Of a stretch of 64,000 bases of DNA, positions 33,671-46,200 are shown piece by piece (positions within the stretch are counted from its first letter, which is position 1; every line of letters starts with the position of its first letter). Both the position numbers and the translations under genes were made by a program. Source of the stretch: Oscarella lobularis (lineage: Eukaryota; Porifera; Homoscleromorpha; Homosclerophorida; Oscarellidae). The stretch is from the NCBI RefSeq assembly GCF_947507565.1, contig NC_089176.1:806001-870000 (forward strand). Reading direction: 5' to 3'. The notes under the pieces were generated by a model. That model did no database searches, had not been told where the DNA came from, and saw only the letters and a list, made by a program, of their open reading frames with translations.

Positions 33671-34413
33671 ATGCTCCAGAGCTTTCGTCAGTCAATAGCG
33701 TTTCTAACGCGCCAAGGAAACGCTGGCTTGATGAGAAGATGGCTCTGTAATGAAAACAAACTTGGATCGGGCACTGAGAAGCCGAAAGAGCCATTCCGAG
33801 GCTCCATACCTTACGGCAAGCTCCTAAATATGTCTCGCTCAGCTTCTCCTTTGAGCGTTGTGCATAGAAAAACTCAAAATAAGCTTCTCGCGAAGTGGGG
33901 GCCCCGGGGGTCAAAATGTGAACAAAGGTGTGAATGACAGATTAGATTGTCATTCATTTTTTATAATGATTCAATTAGTCAACACAAAAGTTGACGTCAG
34001 ATTTCACGTGACATCAGCTGATTGGCTGCCAGACTGGGTCAAAGAGAGACTTCTTCAATTGGTACCCATACAAAAAAATTGGCATTCTAGATATGTAGGT
34101 ACTGCTTCAGGAAAAAAATAGAATCAATAAAAAGGGGGAGATTGTAATGACGTCAACCGCATTTCGAAGCCAACACCAGAATATTGAAAACGCTGTTCAG
34201 AAACTGCAAGAGATCATCGAAGAAGCGGGATCCCTTCCTCGAGAGCCATCAGAGGCAACCAAAGCGAGAATAAAACACCTGTAAACACAGAACTAATGCC
34301 TACAAACAATATTTCAAAACTGCTCTTATAGACAGAGACGCGCTGCTGAAGAACGTCTTAGGGAGAAAAAGTACCATTCTCAGAGAAAGACGGAGAGGAG
34401 GAAACCGCTATAA
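33671..34413 (+). CDS. MRPL58: Mitochondrial peptidyl-tRNA hydrolase MRPL58/ICT1
   Basis: Release-factor-like protein of the mitochondrial large ribosomal subunit that frees peptides from stalled ribosomes (family knowledge). The first exon from the ATG at 33671 has a basic presequence (FRQSIAFLTRQGNAGLMRRW). The catalytic block EKLKISFSRSGGPGGQNVNK, with the GGQ tripeptide, precedes a 51-base intron; VNTKVDVRFHVTSADWLPDW follows. After a further intron come NRINKKGEIVMTSTAFRSQH and NIENAVQKLQEIIEEAG; the last exon ends with the basic tail AAEERLREKKYHSQRK typical of this family, stopping at 34411-34413. The 5' exon border before the GGQ exon is not certain. It faces the RUN-PDZ-PTB gene tail to tail with 86 bases between. 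Confidence 0.92.
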
Positions 34414-34499
34414 ATACTTAATTAATTAAGCGTGCTATCAACTCATTAGAATAAGAAGCAAGATAAAAATTTTGAACTTAATTAAATAGTTTCTGATTC

Positions 34500-36742
34500 C
34501 TATTCCATTGACTTGTCTTCAACAGAATCAACGAACCAGACTGTTCGATTGATCCCTTGAGCTAGAGAGAGAAAAGTGGCGCATTCATAGTTCTTTTCAA
34601 TACCAAAATCATACCAATTTGAATAGATGCCATCTTAGCCTGCGGGGAGAAACTGAAATAAATTTACAGATGAGAAAAGTCCTGTATTTTACCATGTCTG
34701 CTGAAGGAGCTTCAAATACCAAGCATTCGTGTTCAACTCCAGACGATTTCCTAATAATTCCTCATCAAATCAATCTTAAACCAAGTAAATGCATCCACAC
34801 ACAATTTTCGTGCAATTAGGCCAAAGCACGTTCTGGCCTTCTGACTGCAAGAGCAATCTGACACGTCAGGATAGTCGTATTTAGCAATTGTCTGAAAGCA
34901 AACTATTTTTTCATCAAAGCCATCTCTCGCTAATACCTTGTTCTTGGAGTCAGACAACTTGACTTCAACGGCAGCGTCAGTTATAATCAATTTGACGTCC
35001 TTAGGACGCAGACACTCTTAGCTACTCATACAATTATTAGTAGCGGCCTATTACTTCAGGCTTTCTTGAGCCACTCAGAGTGTCTTGGATAGCAGTAGAA
35101 ATCGTTGCATCACCACAAGCCTGAGAGGCAAACGCGTCACTATAACTGAACAACTTCAATTCTATCTACCTCAGATACAATCGTTTTCCCCAGAAACGCA
35201 ACTTCGTATACCCGTTCGTCGTCAAGCGTCAGCTGAGCGGCACCGTCTGATTCAGCAGAAGAAGAGAGTCGACGGACGCCTTGACGGTGAGCGGCCTCGC
35301 CGCCGGGTCGCGTTTCGAGTGCGCTCATTCGTTTTGAAAGTGGAGCAAAAGGGCTTCCACCAGGTAATTTAGCCTAAAATAAAAACAACTCAATTTAATA
35401 CTCTAAGCTATACATATTAAGCTACCTTGATTATGGTTAGCGTTGTCACAGTCTTACTTTTATGCAGCAGGTTTCTCACCTAGGAAAAAATAGCAAATAG
35501 GTGCCTAGTTCCTTGGGATTTCTTACCCCACTGCTTTGCACGTATTCTCCGTTTACTTCGTCGACGCAATCTCCGGCCTCAATGTGAACCTTTTAGTAGC
35601 AAATTAGTTAGCTGTTTATGCTCCCTCCTCTCCCTCACTTTATGTGCCAGACTTTTTGGAGCTACTGACATTACAACGCATCTGTTTCCTTCGTATCTAA
35701 AGCAGAAAAAATGCGTAGTGAAGTATCCTAATCACTAAGGTTTCAGACAACGTACCCTACAACCATGCCAAAGTCCTCAATGTGAGTCAATTCTAAAGTA
35801 AGCACGACCTAAAGAGAAACTCAGCTTAGAAGGTAATCAAAAGCTTTGAATCGCGTACAGGAAGTATCCATGTCTCATCCAGAAAGGATGCATTCTAGAT
35901 AATAAAAATAGATTGTGTGTATTTTACAAATATGGGGGCATTTTCACCTTGTACTGCAAATCAAAGTCAACCGCAGTAATTTCAAAAAGAGTTCCCATAA
36001 ATTTAGCTGCAACAGCGGACTCCAATAGATTAGTGTTAATTAATGATATCCTTACATGAAAGATTAGCATTGCCAATTACCGAATTTTTGCTATACCAAT
36101 ACTAGTAGAAGACGCGATATTTAGTAGTAGGGTTCTTCACTTATGCCTTACATTAGTCAATTTCTTATTTTTTAACAAATGTTCAACGGGCACGGAAAGA
36201 ATTTTGCGCACCAAGGCAATACGAAGAAAACATCGTCCACGCCCCAATGCGGTCCTCAACTAAAAAATCACGAAAGTATAATCTATGCAAACAGTGACGC
36301 TGCTGCCTTTGGAAACCTTGGACGATGCTTGAATGCTCGCCGTTGTTTGAAGAAACGCAGGGTTTTGCCTGAGGAAAAAATCAAACCAAGTTAATTAAAA
36401 CCATTTTGTCTTTTTCTTTTTACCTTTCGTTGTAGACGTAATTTGGTAATTGCTCGATCCATTCCCAGTAATCGCGTTTATTGAAACCGAAGAGGGATCC
36501 CGGCTCTGTGAAAGGGAAAGTATAGAGATTTTCTTCGTCTTTTTTTCTAACGTTTCATTCCGCAACAGAAAATCGCTTCCAGCCGTTCGCAGAATGAGAC
36601 GAGGTGCTCGTTGCTGTCGTCAATATGCTTAGCGCTCGTTTTTAGCTGATTGAAGCAGCCTACAAAAAAAACAGTAGACCTAGTATACTAGGTCATCTCG
36701 TGGCACACCTTGAAGATCAGTCAGAAGCTGCTCCGCAGACAT
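34500..36742 (-). CDS. RUN-PDZ-PTB adaptor protein
   Basis: Exons on the minus strand give three signalling domains. RUN: from the start MSAEQLLTDLQGCFNQLKTS, DDSNEHLVSFCERLEAIF, RDYWEWIEQLPN, LGRGRCFLRIALVRKIL. Then FEITAVDFDLQYKNASFLDE, the usual RUN tail, and a PDZ-like domain: FGMVVGYEGNRCVVMSVAPK, SLAHKVHIEAGDCVDEVNGE, SKTVTTLTIIK. Last, a PTB/PID domain: ERVYEVAFLGKTIVSE, DATISTAIQDTL, RPKDVKLIITDAAVEVKLSD, IAKYDYPDVSDCSCS, CLVFEAPSADM and the C-terminal helix. The stop is at 34500-34502. RUN domains bind small GTPases of the Rap/Rab type; PTB binds NPxY tails (family knowledge). I recall no named human protein with this order, so I give no symbol. Confidence 0.82.
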
Positions 36743-37271
36743 GAGAAAGTGACCAAGACCCACGTGACTATTTGTAAGAAAACGCATGCGCATGTTTACA
36801 TGCGCCTCTAAGATGACGATAGATGAAGCTAGAAATAGGCCTGACGTATTTCAGCATTCCCAGCCATTCCCCGATTTTTTGCCTTGTCAGCAGCAGGCTC
36901 GGCCGACACATAAGATGCTCTAAAAGGAGAGAGCATCATTTCCTTTCACGCCAACTTCTAGCGCACACGCCCGTTTCTCGTCCAGAGCGTAAGTGAAGAT
37001 GATTAGCGTGGCTAGATAGTCACTACCCCAAAGGAATTTCCGGAAAGCCTAGGCCTGGCTTGTGAGGGTTTAGTCCATGTTTAGTCTACCTATCGATCGA
37101 TCGATTGATGGTCGGACTATACGATCCTCAGGCTACGATCCGTGATGCAATTTACATTGTAGTTAGGATGATAATATGATAGAATTAACTCTGCTATATA
37201 GATCGCGGCACATTTTTCCAATTCTCTGTCTGCTTCGAACGGTACCCTACGTGATCAACCCCACCTCATCG
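36743..37271. promoter_or_regulatory. Divergent promoter region, RUN-PDZ-PTB and NACHT genes
   Basis: Start codons at 36742 (minus) and 37272 (plus) face apart. Close to the minus-strand gene lie a cacgtg E-box (36761-36766) and an NRF1-like, perfectly inverted element gcgcatg-ttta-catgcgc (36788-36805). Nearer the plus-strand gene there is a cgatcgatcgattgatgg tract at about 37093-37110. Confidence 0.5.
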
Positions 37272-40200
37272 ATGGCGAGAGCGCCGTTCAACAGCAGCGT
37301 GGACCTCTGCATCGTTGCCACAAGCGAGTTTTCGACTGTCCTTTCCACTCTAAAAAAGGCCACGGGTTCATCTGTGACGACTGGTCCATGCGATTGCTTC
37401 AAGCGAGACACGAACGAGCTCGCCCTTTGCATTCACTACGTAGAATGGGCAAAATACTTTGACGATCAAACGCATGGCCCTCTCAGAATAGCCGTCGTCT
37501 GCCCCACTGACGAAGGCAGAGAGGGAATTGCGGCGCTTCTCAGTAACATTGCCCAAACGAAGCTTCGACCTGCAATTATTGCCATGACTGGAGCATGCTC
37601 TGGAGCCGCACAACTCGGTGACTTGCTTGTGCCATTCAGAGTGGCAGTGAATTCCGGAAAAAAGTTGGAAGGAGGAGGCAGGCTCCCAGACGCGACCTAT
37701 GCAGAGTTGGACAGCAGCCTCAAGATGGTTGTAGACAATGAGATCAAGTCCGGCAGAACTGACTGGCTGCGCTATCTTCCCGACGAATTCAGACCTGATC
37801 CTCTTTTGGTACGAAGTGAAATTTTACTTGTGGTAAATAAAAGGATTGTACTGTAGAAAATTTTTTTATTTAGACATTTTTTAGGTTGCTAATGGCAAAG
37901 CAACCCTTTCTGATATTTGTGATGAACTTCGTTGTAAGCATAGCACTTGGCCTAGTAATGCTACCCAGTCAGACGTTATTGGCATTGCTGTGGATGCACT
38001 TGAGAGCGAAGGCTCGGTGAGCAGTGACGAAACAGGTGTGACATTGACCGAGAAAGGAAAAGTGTCGACCCATTGTTCAACACAGGGACGACGAAAGGCT
38101 GGTCCGTGTCTTCATAAGGGAGGAGTTTTGTCGGGTGACTTGGAAGATGAAGACACGGACTTTGACGCCATCAGGAAAGCCGAAGGGCAGGATTCTTTGA
38201 TAGGTTATGAAAAGGGAGGCGGCTATGCTTTGTTTCACAATGTTCAGAGCAGCTTTCGCACAGCTAAGGCCATCTTTGTCAATGGAGTTGCTGACTTTGG
38301 CACAAAATCGTCTCAAATGCCGTACTATCGTGACTATTGCACTGCATCAGCCACAGCTTTTATTTGCTTTCTCTTGAAAGCACACTTGGCGTACTTTGGT
38401 GAGTTCTATCAAGCAAAGATCATCAGTACTGTGTATCTAATTTTTAATGGATTACGTAGAAAATCTTTTCCTCTCCGTACGAGTCAATGAATCAGTGGAC
38501 GATCACGTGAGCACTCCAAGAGCGGGTCTTGATAGAGGCGTCGAAAAAAGCCAGGGAAATGATCAAGTAATCCAAGAAGGTATTGACATCGTCGTGAGTT
38601 CGTACTAAGTCGTTCATGCTTTATCTTACAATCCAGCTTTGGTGGAAAAAAAGGATTTGTTTTTACTGTCCGAGCAAGAATTTATTAAGTCAACATCGTC
38701 TTTTCTGCTACGAGAGTGGCCATCACTAATGAGACTCCTGCACGTTGAGGAACCAGATATTGAAGAAATCAAGGGTGACTACCAAGGAATTAGGAGGCAG
38801 TGTGCTCAGGCTTTGGGAAAATGGATTAAATCTTTACCTCGGGGAATTCCAAACGCTGCTACTTTCATGTTAAAAAAACAGCTTAAAGTACTTGGAATAT
38901 CCATTCCGCTTATTGGTAAGCCAGTTTCGTTTTGCATGTAGATCAAACGAATTTACGTACGCGTGTCTAGATCACCTTCAGTGCGACGAAACAAATGAGG
39001 AAGATTTACTACGCGAATACGAAAGTAAGGAAACGTTTTGCATAGCTCGGGGTTTTAAAACGAGTCGAAAGCTATCTTTCTGCTTTTAGAGTCTAGACGC
39101 ACTTCTGGTGGCTTCTCTCAGGCTCTAAAAGCCACTGTTGCTTGGAATACTTATGACTTTAATTGCCTTAACAAGCTTGCAGAAGCACTTGAACTTGATG
39201 AAGCTGCGGCTGGAAGAGCTATGGTTGAAAACAAGAACGATGTTGTTGAGCAAGCAGCCGCTATCATAACAATATGGGTGAAACGCCAGTCTGCTAATGT
39301 TGAAATAAACAGCGTGTTTAAGAATTTACTTCGGAAAGAAAGTTTGGAGAGCTTATTGAACCCTTTAAGTCCGCGGCGATCTGACGAGTCTTCCGGACAC
39401 AAACTGCTGGAAGACTATCTCTCAGCCATGTGCAAACAATACAAAAACGTCGAGTTCAATTTCTATGGCACAGAAGGGGCTCCTAAACAACTACCGCTAG
39501 AAAACGTATACGTGCCTTTGAGACTGGAGTCGTCGTGGCAGGATTCTCCCAACCCTTGTTACTACAGCGGATCCCAAGTTCCCAGAGATGTCGAGAAGGC
39601 CTCCGAAATGGTATTTTCAAACGCAGCCGCGTCCAGTGTGAGCAGGATTCAACATCATTACATCGTTCAACGTCTTTTAACCAAGCAAATTGAACCTGAC
39701 ATGCAAAAAGACCAACCTGCAACGGCTGTTTTCAAGAAGTACCCGGTCCTCGTGATTTTAGGCGATCCTGGCAGCGGAAAGACTACTATGGCTCAGTGGC
39801 TGACTCTGCGTCATGCTGAGACTCTGCGTCATGCTAAGAACATTAGAACCAAGGAAAAGGTTGTTATTCCAGAATCTCAAGCAGATATCAACAGAACCAT
39901 TCAGGCTAACACTGAAGACAATAATAACATGGGACTTTGTAAATGTCCAATTTTCATTCGCGCTGCTGATTTCGCTAAGCACTTGAAAGAGAAACAGGAA
40001 GAAAAGCAACAGATTGTTTATAACGAGGAGCTTGAACAGTTTTTGGGAATGCCAACGAACTTTAATTACAAGCTTTCAGACGGAAATTTTCTCTTTGGTC
40101 AGCGTTTAAATTCGGAACTCAGAAATTGCCTGGTACAGGGTCGTGCAGTTGTCATTGTTGACGGTCTCGACGAAATACCTACAACAACGTATGAGAAATG

Positions 40201-43200
40201 GTCAGAGGAGCATCGGCGTGATCTTTGGGAGCTGCGTAGAGACGTCATTCGCTGTGTGAGCGATTTTGTCGCTCAACACGTCGATTGCTCTAAGGAAAAC
40301 TCTGGAACTGAAGAATCCTTCTCTGGAAATCAAATCGTGATAACTAGTCGCATTTCCGGATATTGGCGAGCTCCCGTTCAGTTTGAAAACGTCAAGATTA
40401 TTCATGCGCTTGTTCGTCCTATGGAGCGAACTGCTATTCGCCATTTCTGCCACAAGTGGATGAGAGCCGCTCACGGGTTGGAATCAACAGAACTGTCAAT
40501 TTCAAACTATTATACTGAAAGCGAAGAAAAACTTGACGATAGTGACTTGAACGAATCGTTAAAAGCAAAAGACGTAGATATTTCTGCCGAGCGTTTTTTT
40601 AGACAGCTTACTGACCGAAGGCATCCACAACGCTACGTCATGGCATCTAACCCACTCCTGTTAACTATTTTGCTTCTGATGTATAAATCTTCAAGTTCTG
40701 ACCAGTTGCCTTCTACACGCTGTGTCCTGTATGAAAAAATTACGCAGCATTTAATCTTGGAGAAATGGCGGAGAAAAGACGGCCTTCTTTCAGAAAGTGA
40801 ACGAATGGTTTATTGGGACGTTCTTTGCGACGTTGCTGGCTTCATACTAAAGCATGCTTTTGGGGATTACATCGACCGGAAAAACCTAAAGGACATCATG
40901 AAAAGGCATTTTAAGCCAGCAAATTCACATGAAACCATAGGGAGGATTGATGAAATGATTCAGGAGTTTGAAATTAAACCAGGAATATTGGTTCAAAAAT
41001 CTCCGGATGATTTTGGCTTTGTTCATAAATCGTTTTTGGAATTTTTTGGCGGGTTGAGCGAACTAGCTTGGCGCGAAAGTGAAAAGAGTCCGGAAATACG
41101 TATTGAAGCTGCAGTAGATCTTATAACTGAGCATTACTGGCAGCCCAAATGGAAGGAGCCTATTTTGCACGGTCTTGCTTGCGCTGGAGGGAGCAGTCAA
41201 GCATGGCCTAAGAGTCGTCTTAATGAACTTCTGTCTCAGCTGATTGACGTCATTGACCATGCCACCGAACAGATGAATTCGTCAGCACATAGACAATTTC
41301 AAATCGTCTACTATATCATTTCAGCGATGACGGAATGGAGGCTCTATTTCGTTGAGAAGGAAATACTCCAGAGTTTAATTTCTTCGCTATTTCGTTATTG
41401 TATGTTTGCCGTTTTGGAACGGTCAAGAGTTTCGCCTGTGATTAACCATATTGAAAAAGCGTTGCGCGCAATCAAAGACTTTAGTCGAGATATCCTCATT
41501 GAAAAGTTTGAAGAATTGCTGACTAAGGATTGCAGGAAAACTCGTTGCCTCTGCGCTATTCTGTTGGATCGCTTGCAATTGCTAGACGACAACTTCGAAA
41601 GAAAACTAAGACAGTCGTTGTCTTTCGATATGGAAGAGCTGGGTTGGCCTATTCATGCCATTTTAAGACTTCTTGCGTCTTGCGATGTCGGTCTGGGTGC
41701 ACTTCCAGCCCGTATCCCTAATCCTAACGTTGTGCAAGAGGACATTGATATGCTTGAGGGTTTTTCACTTTCGGCTTTCAAAGCTGAAAAAAAGGTTTTA
41801 GAATGTCTCATGAAAAACGAAACAACTTTAAACGACCAACTCGAGAAACTGAAAGCTGATTTCCGGCATCATTGGAATGAAATTACTAATTCGCTGAACT
41901 TGATTACAAAGGATTCACTGGCATCTCTTAGCGATGCCACTTTTCGTCATGCTTTGGGAGGAAACAGATTTGCAAAAGATCTTGTTCTGAAGTTACGGCA
42001 TGGAGTGATGAAGCGAGATCTGTATGAGTCGCTCAAATATCTGCGTGAAATGTCGACAGAAGGAGTGGACAAAACGCCTGATCAGACTCTCCTGAAAGCA
42101 CTAAGAAATTTTGCGGCTCTGTTTCGGGGAATAATTGAAAGCAATGTGACGACTTTAAGTCAGGTGAAAAAGCAGGTTGTTGAACTTTCAGATTTAAAAC
42201 AAACATACTCTAAATACGTCGTTGACACGTTTGAAGATAGAGTACAGCCGCCGACTCCGAAGCTTTCGGATGTCGTGAGAAAAAATGCAACGTACGATGT
42301 GGCTTCTGTCGTTGCAGTATTTTCACTTGGATCACTGCTTCAGTTGTCTTCACCTATGCTAGGATTTTCTGTGCTTCGAGGAATTTCTATTAGTTACTGC
42401 CTGGTGCGAAGTTTAGTTGTCGAGGAAGGACTAAAGACCCTAATACAAGACGAAGACACTGCGGCCAAGTTGAGATTTTGCAATCGTTACTTGGACATGG
42501 AAGAAGGCGTGGCAAAAGCTGTAGTAGATCATGTATCAAGCCTTCATCCAATGATGCTAAAGAAGTACTTTGTACCAGCTCTCGTAGACAGCTGTCTTAT
42601 TAAAAATTGTTATCAATTGGACAAAAAGGAAAGACTTCTGCAAAGAGAACCGCTGTCTTTAATGTCAATGCCAGAAATAGACAAAAAAGTAAAAGAAGAG
42701 GTGCCTAAAATAAAAGAAGACTTTGACAACATCTGTTTGCAAATCAATGAGCAGTGCGCGTCGTTTGCTACTTGCCATTTTCACGCACAGACACCTCGAA
42801 GAGTTGAATCTGGTTTTGCCGACGATGAGACCAGTGCAAACTTGCAGATGATTCGCCGTGCTCGACAGCCTCGGAATTCGAAGTTTTGCCAAATGGTTAT
42901 TGCTTTGCACGGTGGAACTCACTATTTGGGTCTGAAAGATTTCACGGGAGAGTATGAACACTTTCAATTTCTTGACCGGCTTTCTCATACTCAGCGTCAG
43001 CAGTGTTTGGAACTTCACGTTTTGACGGAATCTTTTCCCCTTTTTGCCCTTAGGCGTCGCATAGCTCAAACTTCGGGCTGCAGCCGAGTTCGTGCAAAAA
43101 AGTTGGCTGTTCTTAGACAAGCCAAACCTGTCATTCGACCAGACTGCATATTTACTGATAGATCAGGCATTTCTGATCGCCTTACAAAACATAAATCGGA

Positions 43201-46200
43201 CGTTGAAATGGAGGATATGCTGGAAAGCTTTAAAAACGAATTGTCAACGGATGCTACGAGATTAGAAGAAAGTAAAGCTTTAGCACTTTGTCTTACCGTT
43301 GCCGGTAGTTGCAAAGTCGTTGCAAAGTTGCTACGAAGCGAAGTTCCTATGCATCGTTTCCGTAACGAAATCGCAGACGTTCTATCAGAGCGCCTTCACA
43401 CTTTATCTGACGCGACTTGCAGAGCTCAAATTCATTTTGTACAGCTACCTTGCGTAAAAAGGATTCTTCAGTCTTCTCGTGGAGCACAGTTTTGCCTTGA
43501 GTTCGTAAAGTTGTACACAGATCTGGGAGGAAAACCTGATACTAAGCTTTTATCTGGATTGGAAGATGAAGGAAGTCCTGAGGACGTTCAAATTGTAGTT
43601 CGAGCCCTTATCTTAGGATTTCATCTTTCAAAAAAGGAGTTTAGATCTGACTCAGACGAGGAATCTTTTCAAATTTTGCCTGAGCTAAGAACGCCTACCG
43701 ATGAAAGCAAACTTCGTGTTTGCAACATTCTTGATTGCTTGTCATTCTGTTCCACAATGGACTGGTGGGCGCGAAGAAACACGATAGTGCTTCCTTTCTT
43801 TAGAAGACTAACTAAGCCGAATATTTGTTTTGCCCAAGAAATGAAAGAAGCTTACAGTCTAGATCTACTCGAAACGTTAGAAGCTATTGCAGTTTGTTTG
43901 CCGAGCTTTGCTTTAGCCGTCATTGAATTTTTGAGACCTCATGGTGCAAGTGGAATTTGTGGACTTTTTTGGCGTACAATGCACTTTGTCATTCAAATGA
44001 GAGTTAATCCAAGAAAGGAAGGACTAAAGGCGGTAGAAGAGAAGACGAAATTACGTGCACAATGTCAAACGTTTGCTTCCAGTAACACATTTGCTAGCGG
44101 ACAAGTTCTAATAGCGTTGCTCAAATTTTTCCCTAGCGATGTTGCCGAGATGCAAAACAAAATTTTTGACTTTGCAACTACGTTATCAACTTCTTCGTCT
44201 TTGAAGGCATTTCAGTTGCTTTGGTGGTGTCTTTCTTCGCCGTATTCCCGTTGTCGTGAGACAATCGCTGACAAGGCAGAAAGCTATGGATCGACAATCG
44301 AATGTCCGCAAAAGAGAGCGTTGGCGCTTTGCAGACTTTCAATCTACTGTTGCAGTTCTCAGAAAACTTTGGAGCTTTTGAATACGTCACTAAAAGGTAT
44401 TACTATTACTGAATTAGCTCAGTCAACCATGGCAGCCGAATTGCGTCAGTGTGTACCCGAACTTTATTTTATCATTTCCGCTGTTGCCTTGAAAGAAAAT
44501 GGTGCTGTTAATTTAGCAAATAGGTTTTGGGATTCTGTTCATTTGGGTGACAATTTAATTGGCTTCCAGTCCTTTGCTTTGGAACAAGCGAAAACACTAA
44601 TTGAACTGGAAGCAGAGAAGGATGACTCTATCGGTATTCTTTTTAACTTAATTCTACTAACTAGTCGAACACGAGACACTCTATTGGCCGGCGGCTGCTG
44701 CCTGCATTTGGCAGGTAACGAAGACAAATATTGGTTCGCCTTTCAAAATGGCATTGGAGTTACTGCTCAGTCTGCTCGTCACAAGCTAAGGAAACGGCTT
44801 AGACAAGGTTTTCTTGATTTGTCTGTACCAGTGGCTTTGGTTCTAAAAGCAATGCTAAAAAGTGAACGTAGAATGGAAGTTGCCGAGTTTTTCCCGCATT
44901 TGCGCATTGTTTCAAAAGAAGTCATAACGTTGATTGAAGCATGGCTGGAAGATGACATTCTGTGCTCCATCGAAATTATGGAAAACGTAACAGTGAAAAA
45001 TGCAGTGCTGCTACTTATTTCGGAGTGCCATGGCTTAACTGAACGCAGCTTTGATTGCATTTTTAAATTCCTGAAGTGCAAAAACGACGTTTTTCGTATG
45101 CGAGCAGAAGGCGTTTTGACTGCATCGCAGGTTTATTGCACGTCATCATCAAGTGTACATTTTTTACAAAAAATTGCCAACTTTGTGGAGGATGCACAGA
45201 AGAGCAGAAACTGTAGAATCGCGTACCTGGCGCGAAAGTTGCTATATTCTATTCACCACGATGATGCCAGCATTTGTACCGACTTGCTGAAGGGTGTTTC
45301 TCGCGAACTTGAAGAGACAGTTGGAACAAATGAAAGCAATGTGCTCATTGAAGGAATGTATTCTGCATCTGCAGAAGTATGGAAAGAACTTGAAAAGGTG
45401 CTAGGCGAATTAAAGAGCAAAACCAATTCAGAGGACTTGCAAAAGTCCATCTTCTTGTCCCTCTGCTCTCTGTGCCACGGGTTCCGACTGCAAGGTTTTA
45501 ACGATACGTCAAAGTTTTACCAACATTTCTCCTCATGCATTCGTTTCTTTGCCAATAATGCAATGGCTGAGGAACTGTTGAAAGAAATTCAATGTTTTCG
45601 TTCGAATCCGCTAGCTATTTTGAGGATCATTTCTTTCCGCAAAGAAGGAGATTTCAAATATAACGACGTGCAAAAATGGCTCCGGGTTAACCTGCGAGAT
45701 CTACTACAGACGCTAAGTAATGACACTATTGGCGCTGAATATAAATTTCTAGACGCCGATTTGCTATGTGAACGTAGCAGTGCTTATCATGTTCTTTATT
45801 GTTTATCAAATGCAGCTGACGATTGGAGAAGTGAGCGGATCCGTAACATCATGGAGAATGTAGTTTCGCTTCAATGGAGAGATTGGGAGTTGGAAATGGA
45901 TTCAATGGAGCTAGTTGAAAGCGAAATCGAGTTAGACCCATCCTTCTCAACTTGTAGTATCATTCAGAAGCTGGCGATGCTTTGTTCAGACATGCTAAAG
46001 AAGTGGAATCAGAATCAAACAGAGTTCAAAAATATAATTGCTGGTCTCTTGTGCAACGTGGTGATATGTCTTGCTGGGGTTCTCGGCGCTGCAATTAGTG
46101 ATAAACCGTCTTCCAAGTCTTTTTCAAATCAAGATGCAAAGTTTCTTGTTATGTTTGCTTTGCAGAGAAGTCCGCTCGTTCAGTACGCTGTCCTGGTGAT

